From assembly GCA_964555565.1 (NCBI GenBank), contig CAZKTF010000120.1:1-10661 (forward strand): a stretch of DNA of 10,661 nucleotides. The letters are read 5' to 3'. The position numbers were made by a program, and so were the translations under genes. This document shows positions 4,505 through 10,661 of the stretch, piece by piece (position 1 is the stretch's first letter; every line of letters starts with the position of its first letter). The notes below the pieces were generated by a model. It ran no database searches, had not been told where the DNA came from, and saw only the letters and a list, made by a program, of their open reading frames with translations. The DNA comes from CAZKTF01 sp964555565 (GTDB lineage: Bacteria; Planctomycetota; JAJSAM01; JAKLKS01).

Positions 4505-6046
4505 TCAGGTGCGGCAGGCCTTCAGGAACTCGTCGGCGGTCTGGAGGAGGCCCGTGGCCCCGACCCACCACCCGAACAGCCCCCCCGCGAGCAGCGGCAC
4601 CGTGGAGAGCGCCGCCAGCGACCAGTCGGGCAGGTCGAGCACCACGGGCGCGGCCCCCTCCTCCGGCTGCTCGAGGTACATCACGCGCAGGAGCTTCGCG
4701 TAGTAGAAGATCGACACGGCGCTCGTGAGGAGCCCCACCAGCGCGAGGCCGTAGAGCCTGGCCCCGATCGTGGCCTTGAAGAGCAGGACCTTCCCCCAGA
4801 AGCCGGCCGTCGGCGGGAGGCCCGCCAGGGAGAGCATGATCACGGCCAGCACCGCGGCCATGGCGGGGGCGCGCCAGCCGAGCCCGCGGTAGCAGGAGAG
4901 GTCGGTCCCCCCGAGCCGCGGGGCCAGGATGCCCACGATGCCGAAGGCCCCGAGCGTCATCAGGAGGTACACCCAGAAGTAGAAGAGCACGCCCCCCACC
5001 GCGGCCGCGTCCCCCACGCAGAGCGCCATGAGGAGGTAGCCCGCGTGGGCGATGGAGGACCAGGCCAGCAGGCGCTGGAGCTCCGTCTGACGGAGCGCGG
5101 CCGTGTTCCCGACGATCATCGTGGCCACGGCGCCCGCGGCCAGGAGCCAGTTCACGAGCGGCCCCGTCGGGAGGAAGGCGAACCAGGTCCCCCCGGCGAC
5201 GGGCTCCACGGCGCTCCCGAACATCCCGAGGACGCGGATGGCGACGGCGAACCCGGCGGCCTTCGAGGCGACCGCGAGGAAGCCCGCCACCGGCGCCGGC
5301 GCGCCCTGGTAGACGTCCGGGCACCAGAAGTGGAAGGGCACCGCCGAGACCTTGAAGGCGAAGCCTCCGAAGGCGAGGACCGCGGCCAGCAGGACGGCCG
5401 GGGGGGCGCCGTGGAGGCGGATGGCCTCGGCCACGCGGGACATCTCCGTGGAGCCCGCCCAGCCGAAGAGGTAGGTGAGCCCGAAGAGCATGGCGCCGGA
5501 GGCCACGGCCCCGAAGATCACGTACTTGACGCCGGCCTCGCTCGCCTTCGCGATCCCCTTCCGGTACCCCACCATCAGGTAGCCGGTGTAGGAGACGGTC
5601 TCGAAGGCCAGGTAGGCGGTGAGGAGGTCCACGGAGGCCGCCAGCACCGACATCCCCGCGAGCGAGCCGAGGAGGAGGACGTGGAACTCCCCCTGATCGA
5701 CCCACTCCTCCTCCGACCGCATGGCGAAGAGCAGGGTCACGGCGCCGGTCGCCAGGAACAGGACGCGGAACAGGCGGGCGACGTCGTCGATGTAGAGCGG
5801 CCCGGCCTGCACGGCGGCGGGACGCTGCCGGTCGAGGAAGGCGAGGCAGACCGCCGCCAGGGCCAGAAGGACCGTCCCGAGCGCGACCCGCGGGGCGAGC
5901 CGGCGGCGGACCCCGAGGAAGGCGTCGAGGAGGAGCACGAGGACGAGCCCCGCCGTAAGGATCATCTCGGGCAGGGTCGCGGCGAGGAGATCGGCCACGG
6001 GCGTGGCCCGCGTCGCCAGGACGGCCGGGAGGAGGGCGGTGCCCAT
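4505..6046 (-). CDS. nuoN: NADH:quinone oxidoreductase subunit N
   Basis: The protein is 513 residues, a Mrp-antiporter-type proton-channel subunit of the complex I membrane arm with about 14 hydrophobic helices. Conserved elements are LTAYLAFETVSYTGYLMVG with the buried E149, EAGVKYVIFGA (K174), AFGGFAFKVSAVPFHFWCPD with K232, SKAAG (K262), RLLAWSSIAHAGYLLMA, and LAGLPPTAGFWGK (K419). These correspond to the Glu-Lys-Lys-Lys relay described for E. coli NuoN. The ATG at 6046 shares its A with the nuoM stop (TGATG). It has no Shine-Dalgarno, which points to termination-reinitiation coupling. Upstream, the frame stays open for another 479 codons across nuoM, but that is antiparallel-free shadow reading of GC-rich sequence, not a fusion. 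The ferritin-like gene follows after 14 bases. Confidence 0.96.
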   Translation of the reverse strand: MGTALLPAVLATRATPVADLLAATLPEMILTAGLVLVLLLDAFLGVRRRLAPRVALGTVLLALAAVCLAFLDRQRPAAVQAGPLYIDDVARLFRVLFLATGAVTLLFAMRSEEEWVDQGEFHVLLLGSLAGMSVLAASVDLLTAYLAFETVSYTGYLMVGYRKGIAKASEAGVKYVIFGAVASGAMLFGLTYLFGWAGSTEMSRVAEAIRLHGAPPAVLLAAVLAFGGFAFKVSAVPFHFWCPDVYQGAPAPVAGFLAVASKAAGFAVAIRVLGMFGSAVEPVAGGTWFAFLPTGPLVNWLLAAGAVATMIVGNTAALRQTELQRLLAWSSIAHAGYLLMALCVGDAAAVGGVLFYFWVYLLMTLGAFGIVGILAPRLGGTDLSCYRGLGWRAPAMAAVLAVIMLSLAGLPPTAGFWGKVLLFKATIGARLYGLALVGLLTSAVSIFYYAKLLRVMYLEQPEEGAAPVVLDLPDWSLAALSTVPLLAGGLFGWWVGATGLLQTADEFLKACRT

Positions 6047-7758
6047 CAGGAGGCGGCGACCCCCATCTTGTCGAGGAGGGCGGCCACGGTGAACCGGATC
6101 AGGTTCAGGGCCGGGCCGGGGAAGATCCCGAGGAACACGGTGACGGCGGCCAGCGGGAGGAGTGTCGCCCACTCGACCGCGTTGAGGTCCGGCCAGGGGG
6201 ACTTCGGCGGCTCGTAGTGGTCGTGCGAGGCCCCGGGGCCGCCCCCCGCGTCGTGGCCGCCGCCGTGCCCGGCGTCCTCCGCCCCGTGGCCGCCCCCCTG
6301 CGCTGCGGCGCCGAGGGAGTGGTGCGCCTGCGGGACCTCGCGCGGCGTGCCGAGGAACACCTTCTGGATCATCGTGAGGATGTAGGCCGCGCCGAAGACG
6401 ACCCCCAGCGTGGCGACGATGGTGAAGAACTGCATGTTGGTGTGCGGGAGGACCTTCGACTGGAAGGCCCCGAGGAACACCATCACCTCGGAGACGAAGC
6501 CGCTCAACCCGGGGAGCCCGAGGGCCGCGAAGAACCCGATCATCGCCATGACCGAGTAGCGCGGCAGCATCCCCAGCAGCCCGCCGAAGCGCTCGAGGTC
6601 GCGGTGGTGCACGCGGTCGTACATCACCCCGACGAGGAGGAACATCATCCCGCTGATGGTGCCGTGGTTGAACATCTGGAACACGGCGCCGCTCACGCTC
6701 AGGTGCGTGAGCGCCGTGAGCCCGAGCAGGACGTAGCCCATGTGGCTCACCGAGGAGTAGGCCACGAGCTTCTTCCAGTCCTTCTGCGCCCAGGCCACCA
6801 GCGCCCCGTAGACGATGGAGACGACCGCGAGGACCGCCAGCAGGGTCCCGTACTCCTTCACGACGTCCGGGAACATCGGCCACGCGACGCGGATGAGGCC
6901 GTAGCCGCCCATCTTCAGGAGGACCGCGGCCAGGATCACCGAGATCGGGGTCGGGGCCTCCACGTGGGCGTCGGGGAGCCAGGTGTGGAAGGGCCACACG
7001 GGGACCTTCACGGCGAACCCGATGAAGAAGGCGAAGAACAGGACCGCGCGGATCGCCTCGGACCCCGCGAACAGCGCGGTGCCCTTCTGGACGAGTTCGG
7101 GGATCGAGAGCGTCCCCGCGTTGAAGTACAGGGCCAGGATGGCGCCGAGGATGAGCACGGAGCCCACCAGGGTGTAGATGAAGAACTTGATGGCCGCGTA
7201 CTCCCGCCGCGGGCCGCCCCACACCCCGATGAGGAAGTACATCGGGAGGAGCATCAGCTCCCAGAAGACGTAGAAGAGGAAGAAGTCCATCGCGACGAAG
7301 GTCCCCATCATCGCGGAGATCAGGAGGAGGAGCATCGCGTGGTAGCCGCGGGGGGACCGGTCGATGTTCCAGGAGGCCGTCGCCGCGACCACGGCGATGA
7401 GGCCCGTGAGGAGGATGAGCAGCATCGAGAACCCGTCCACGTCCAGCTCGTACTTGACCTTGAGGTCGCCGATGTCGAACCACTCCGCGTCCACGTGGAG
7501 GGCGGAGTGGAAGAGGGCCTTCCCGGTCTGCCCGGTCGCGGGGTCCCGGGACTCGATCAGGCCGCCGATCACGCCGTTCTGCTGCTCCGGCCTCCCGGCC
7601 CGGTAGCCGGAGAGGGCTCCCACGGACACCCCGAGGACGGCCAGCGTCGTGACGAGGGAGATGGTGCGGCAGGCCTCCTTCGTCCGCCCCAGGACGAGGA
7701 CGGCCAGCATCCCCGCCACGGGCGCGAAGACCAGCAGGCTCAGCCAGAACTTGTCCAT
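6046..7758 (-). CDS. nuoM: NADH:quinone oxidoreductase subunit M
   Basis: The protein is 570 residues, the second antiporter-like subunit of complex I. Landmarks are YVFWELMLLPMYFLIG with E167, FAVKVPVWPFHTWLPDAHVE with K251, AAVLLKMGGYGLIR with K282, LVAYSSVSHMGYV (H338), FNHGTISGMMFL (H364) and GLPGLSGFVSE with E424. These are the residues of the proton path known from E. coli NuoM. A loop near the C-terminus (about 479-514) is a His/Gly/Ala-rich insert with seven His, placed between the helix ending VFLGTPRE and the last membrane segment, and is longer than in E. coli. ATG 7758 has AGGAGAGG five bases upstream. It starts 25 bases after the nuoL stop and overlaps nuoN by one base. Confidence 0.97.
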   Translation of the reverse strand: MDKFWLSLLVFAPVAGMLAVLVLGRTKEACRTISLVTTLAVLGVSVGALSGYRAGRPEQQNGVIGGLIESRDPATGQTGKALFHSALHVDAEWFDIGDLKVKYELDVDGFSMLLILLTGLIAVVAATASWNIDRSPRGYHAMLLLLISAMMGTFVAMDFFLFYVFWELMLLPMYFLIGVWGGPRREYAAIKFFIYTLVGSVLILGAILALYFNAGTLSIPELVQKGTALFAGSEAIRAVLFFAFFIGFAVKVPVWPFHTWLPDAHVEAPTPISVILAAVLLKMGGYGLIRVAWPMFPDVVKEYGTLLAVLAVVSIVYGALVAWAQKDWKKLVAYSSVSHMGYVLLGLTALTHLSVSGAVFQMFNHGTISGMMFLLVGVMYDRVHHRDLERFGGLLGMLPRYSVMAMIGFFAALGLPGLSGFVSEVMVFLGAFQSKVLPHTNMQFFTIVATLGVVFGAAYILTMIQKVFLGTPREVPQAHHSLGAAAQGGGHGAEDAGHGGGHDAGGGPGASHDHYEPPKSPWPDLNAVEWATLLPLAAVTVFLGIFPGPALNLIRFTVAALLDKMGVAAS

Positions 7759-7783
7759 CCCGACCTCTCCTCCCCTCGCGCGG

Positions 7784-9811
7784 CTACCCGTTGAGCACGG
7801 CGATCACGAGCGCCAGGATCGCCGTCGTGAGGATCGCCTGGTACGCGTAGACCCGCACCCGGCCCCCCTGCATCCTCGAGAAGACCCCGCCCGTCCCCCA
7901 GGCCACGTTGGCGGCCCCGTGGACGAGCTGCCCGTCCACGACCTCGCGGTCCACCCAGCCCGAGACGTCGCTCGCCCGGACGGCCCCGCGCCCCGCGGCG
8001 TTCACGAGCCCGTCCACGGCGTCCCGGTCGAAGCGGGCGAAGAGGCGGGAGAACCAGCCGCCGGCCGCCACGAAGGTGGCCGCGTAGATCTCGTCCATCC
8101 AGTACTTCGCCTTCCAGAGGCCGAGGAGCGGGGCGAGCGGCTTCCGGAGCGCCGCCCGCAGCGCCGCACCGGGGGCCGACTCCCACGCGAAGAACCCGTA
8201 GAGGAAGGCCCCGAAGAGGAGCCCGCCCACCCCCGCGGCGATGGCGAGCGGCCCCACGGCGCCGTGGGCGTGGTGGTAGGCCTCCTCCGCCCACTCCCCC
8301 ACGAGGCCGCCCGGGCGGAGGAAGTGCTCGCTCCAGGTGAAGCCGCCGACGATGGCGAGCAGCCCCAGGACCACGAGGGGCGCCGTCATGGACCAGGACT
8401 CGTGCGCGTGGTCGTAGCGCTCCTGCTCCCGCGGCTTCCCGAAGAAGGCGAGCGCCGTGACCCGCATCATGTAGGCCGCCGTGAGGAACGCCCCCGCCAC
8501 GAGGGCCCACATGCAGGCGTGGCGGACCCCCGCGTAGGGGCCCTCGGCCATGTGGAGCGCGGCGAGGATGGAGTCCTTGGAGTAGAAGCCCGCGGTGACG
8601 AAGGGGAAGCCCGCGATGGCGAGCGTGGCGGCCATCCAGGTCCAGAAGGTGACGGGGAGCTTCCGCCAGAGCCCCCCCATCCGGCCCACCTCCTGGGTGT
8701 GGACCGCGTGGATGACGGAGCCCGACCCGAGGAAGAGGCAGGCCTTGAAGAAGGCGTGGGTGACCAGGTGGAACATCCCCGCGTAGTAGCCCGCGGCCCC
8801 GCCGGCCCCCAGCGCCGCGAACATGAACCCGAGCTGGCTCACCGTCGAGTAGGCGAGGACCTTCTTGATGTCCGTGGCTGTGACCGCCATGGTCCCGGCG
8901 AAGAGCGCCGTGAAGGTCCCCACCACGGCGACGATGACGAGCGAGAGCGGGTGGACGGAGAACAGCGGGAACATCCGGCCGACCAGGTAGACGCCGGCGG
9001 CCACCATCGTGGCGGCGTGGATGAGGGCGCTGACCGGGGTCGGCCCCTCCATGGCGTCCGGGAGCCAGACGTGGAGCGGGAACTGGGCCGACTTGCCCAC
9101 GGCGCCGCAGAAGAGGCCGAGGGACGCGACGAGCGCCACGGTCTCGTGGCCCTGGAACTTCCCTTCGGCGATGAACTGGAAGATGTCCGCGTACCGGAAG
9201 GAGCCGGTGAGCTGGTAGAGGAGGAGGATCGCCACGAACAATCCCACGTCCCCGATGCGCGTGGTCATGAAGGCCTTGATGGCGGCCCGGTAGGCGCTCT
9301 CCTTGTAGTAGAAGAAGCCGATGAGCTTGTAGGAGGAGAGGCCCATCAGCTCCCAGCAGACGAAGAGGGTGAACAGGTTGTCGCTCACCACGAGCCCGAG
9401 CATCGAGAAGGCGAAGAAGTTGATCCAGCGGAAGAAGGAGCCGAAGCGCGGGTCCCCGGCCATGTACCCGATGCTGAACACGTGGATCATGAACGAGGTG
9501 AGCGTCACCATCCCGAGGAGGGCCGCCGACAGGTGGTCGATGTGGAAGCCGAGCCGGATCTCGTTCGTCCCCGTCGTCATCCACCGCGAGGGGCCGTGGG
9601 AGGCGATCTCCTTCGCCAGGGCCGAGGGCTCCGTCCCCCAGGCGTGGGGGATCACGAGGAGCGCCGCAACCGCGAAGGAGAGCCCGATGGCCGCGGTGCA
9701 GATCACGGCCGTGAGCTTCGGCGCCTTCCGCTCGAGGAACAGGGCGACCACCGCCCCGAGGAACGGGAAGGCGAGGATGAGGGCCGGGGCGAGCTGGTGG
9801 TAGGTGCTCAC
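7784..9811 (-). CDS. nuoL: NADH:quinone oxidoreductase subunit L
   Basis: The protein is 675 residues, the terminal antiporter-like subunit of the membrane arm. Diagnostic stretches are FVCWELMGLSSYKLIGF with E154, GKSAQFPLHVWLPDAMEGP with K240, SALIHAATMVAAGVYL with H265, LAYSTVSQLGFMFAALG, THAFFKACLFLGSGSVIH with K356, and GFYSKDSIL with K412/D413. The C-terminal region (about 545-675) includes an amphipathic stretch and a final hydrophobic helix, as expected for the lateral helix that runs along the arm and its anchor. The start is GTG 9811, with GAAGGGA seven bases upstream, four bases after the nuoK stop. The frame carries no insertions beyond the family pattern, and all key residues are kept, so the subunit should be functional. 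Confidence 0.97.
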   Translation of the reverse strand: MSTYHQLAPALILAFPFLGAVVALFLERKAPKLTAVICTAAIGLSFAVAALLVIPHAWGTEPSALAKEIASHGPSRWMTTGTNEIRLGFHIDHLSAALLGMVTLTSFMIHVFSIGYMAGDPRFGSFFRWINFFAFSMLGLVVSDNLFTLFVCWELMGLSSYKLIGFFYYKESAYRAAIKAFMTTRIGDVGLFVAILLLYQLTGSFRYADIFQFIAEGKFQGHETVALVASLGLFCGAVGKSAQFPLHVWLPDAMEGPTPVSALIHAATMVAAGVYLVGRMFPLFSVHPLSLVIVAVVGTFTALFAGTMAVTATDIKKVLAYSTVSQLGFMFAALGAGGAAGYYAGMFHLVTHAFFKACLFLGSGSVIHAVHTQEVGRMGGLWRKLPVTFWTWMAATLAIAGFPFVTAGFYSKDSILAALHMAEGPYAGVRHACMWALVAGAFLTAAYMMRVTALAFFGKPREQERYDHAHESWSMTAPLVVLGLLAIVGGFTWSEHFLRPGGLVGEWAEEAYHHAHGAVGPLAIAAGVGGLLFGAFLYGFFAWESAPGAALRAALRKPLAPLLGLWKAKYWMDEIYAATFVAAGGWFSRLFARFDRDAVDGLVNAAGRGAVRASDVSGWVDREVVDGQLVHGAANVAWGTGGVFSRMQGGRVRVYAYQAILTTAILALVIAVLNG

Positions 9812-9815
9812 CGGG

Positions 9816-10136
9816 TCATCCCTTCAGCTCGTCCGCCTCGTCGACGGACACGGAGCCGGTCCGCTCGAAGAGGTTCAGGAGGATGGCCAGGGCGATGGCG
9901 GCCTCCGCGGCCGCCAGCATGATCACGAAGATCGCGAACACCGGGCCCCGGAGCCCCGACTCCGTGTAGTGGCCGAGGGCGACGAGGTTCACGTTGGCCG
10001 CGTTGAGCACCAGCTCGATCCCGATGAGGACCCCGATGGCGTTGCGCCGCGCCACCATGGCCAGGATCCCGAGGGCGAAGAGGAGGGCCGCGAGCACCAG
10101 GTAGTGCGTGAGCCCGATCCGCAGCGCCGCGGGCAC
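9816..10136 (-). CDS. nuoK: NADH:quinone oxidoreductase subunit K
   Basis: The protein is 106 residues from GTG 10136 and has three membrane helices. The family core is intact: HYLVLAALLFALGIL, RRNAIGVLIGIELVLNAANVN with E41, and FVIMLAAAEAAIALAILLNLF with E78. These glutamates match E36 and E72 of E. coli NuoK, which lie on the central axis of charged residues. The start is uncertain. TTG 10172 overlaps the nuoJ stop as TTGA and would add 12 residues with a G-rich stretch before it; GTG 10136 gives a length nearer to the family's usual 100-105. I see no strong ribosome binding site for either. The stop is four bases from the nuoL start. Confidence 0.93.
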   Translation of the reverse strand: MPAALRIGLTHYLVLAALLFALGILAMVARRNAIGVLIGIELVLNAANVNLVALGHYTESGLRGPVFAIFVIMLAAAEAAIALAILLNLFERTGSVSVDEADELKG

Positions 10137-10168
10137 GGCGGTCTCGCCGGCGGCCAGGAGGAGGGGGC

Positions 10169-10661
10169 TCAAGACCGGCCCCCCCGGGCCAGGCGCGCCG
10201 CCCCGACCAGGGCCACGAGGAGCAGCACCGAGGCGAACTCGAAGGGGAAGAGGTAGTCCGTGAGGAGGAGGTGCCCGATCCCCTTCGTCGTCCCCTCCGC
10301 GTCCGCCGCCGCCGGCGCGACCTCCGGCCACCGGGTCCCGAGCACGGCCCACAGCAGCGCCCCGGCGACGGGGATCGCGACCAGGAGGCCCTGCACGACG
10401 GTCCCGCGCGTGATCTGGTGGAACTCGACGGGCAGGCGGTCCGTGAGGAGGACGCCGAAGACCACGAGGATCATGATGCCGCCCACGTAGACCACCACCT
10501 GGGTGGCCGCGAGGAAGTCGCTGCCGAGCAGGGCGTAGATCCCGGCCACGGCCGAGAAGCAGGCCATCAGCCAGAAGGCGCTGTGGTCGATCTTCTTCGA
10601 GACCACGGCGCAGGCCGCGGTGAGGAGCACCATCGCCGCGATGGCGTAGAAGGCCAGCCCG
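10169..10661 (-). CDS. nuoJ: NADH:quinone oxidoreductase subunit J, partial (5' end beyond the right edge)
   Basis: The frame runs from the window edge (first full codon 10660-10658) to TGA 10171-10169, giving 163 residues. It opens with GLAFYAIAAMVLLTAACAVV, which is typical of a NuoJ first helix a few residues after the start, so only a short N-terminal piece is missing. An internal ATG at 10633 is not the true start. Further family marks are AFWLMACFSAVAGIYALLGSDFLAATQVVVYVGGIMILVVFGVLLTD-type sequence, here with Y49 and G50-G51 in the bulged third helix (counting from the edge) that takes part in coupling. The last hydrophobic segment (about 128-155) follows an acidic loop. The remaining nuo genes are expected to the right. 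Confidence 0.94.
   Translation of the reverse strand, partial: GLAFYAIAAMVLLTAACAVVSKKIDHSAFWLMACFSAVAGIYALLGSDFLAATQVVVYVGGIMILVVFGVLLTDRLPVEFHQITRGTVVQGLLVAIPVAGALLWAVLGTRWPEVAPAAADAEGTTKGIGHLLLTDYLFPFEFASVLLLVALVGAARLARGGRS

Noticed and set aside
6047..7483. Upstream extension of the nuoN frame across nuoM
   Set aside because: The sequence is Arg/Pro/Gly-rich and unlike complex I subunits, while the other frame encodes intact nuoM. It is an out-of-frame reading, not a fusion gene.
5045..7794. Two long plus-strand open frames (5045-6217 and 6217-7794)
   Set aside because: They are antisense to nuoN and nuoM, of very polar low-complexity composition, and explained by GC-rich codon bias.
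7649..9922. 757-codon plus-strand open frame
   Set aside because: It is fully antisense to nuoL and nuoM. Its Glu/Arg/Gly/His-heavy composition is the usual shadow of GC-rich membrane-protein genes, with no domain or ribosome binding site.

Overview
The window comes from a high-GC Gram-negative bacterium, probably uncultured. It holds the 3' half of a complex I (NADH:quinone oxidoreductase) operon on the minus strand, then a run of small iron-sulfur, cytochrome and stress-type genes. Signs of this kind of genome are the near-universal G/C third codon positions, long antisense shadow frames, GTG/TTG starts, a 14-subunit-type nuo order (J-K-L-M-N) and a c-type cytochrome with an export signal. 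Phylum cannot be fixed from these genes alone; Acidobacteriota, Planctomycetota, Myxococcota and Rokubacteria-like lineages would all fit.

Layout, right to left in the direction of transcription: nuoJ (5' end beyond the right edge), nuoK, nuoL, nuoM and nuoN are packed with gaps of 32 bases or less, or overlaps. They encode the proton-pumping membrane arm. Fourteen bases after nuoN comes a 167-residue protein that looks like a bacterioferritin-type four-helix bundle whose metal-ligand histidines are missing. A C-rich/G-rich hairpin repeat closes this operon. Next is a DUF309 gene overlapping by ATGA an A-type Fe-S carrier (ErpA-like), and then a monohaem cytochrome c. A 236-base inverted-repeat element with no gene of its own (MITE-like) sits exactly between the last two.

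A second A-type carrier gene lies on the plus strand and converges on the cytochrome gene. The convergent gap is filled by a second copy of the hairpin repeat. Divergent from this carrier is an AIM24/TIGR00266-family gene on the minus strand. The left 1.1 kb has a lower-GC character. It holds a stand-alone HD-domain (p)ppGpp-hydrolase-like gene and, directly after its stop codon and in the same frame, an unrecognised CxxC protein that runs off the left edge.

How the genes may work together: complex I, a c-type cytochrome and two Fe-S carriers suggest a respiratory and Fe-S maturation neighbourhood. The ferritin-like gene may be an accessory to the complex, but that link is inferred only from operon position. 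The most unusual items are the MITE-like insertion that keeps the erpA stop codon, the two-copy telomere-like hairpin repeat at gene 3' ends, the ligand-poor ferritin-like gene in the nuo operon, and the hydrolase plus unknown-protein pair.
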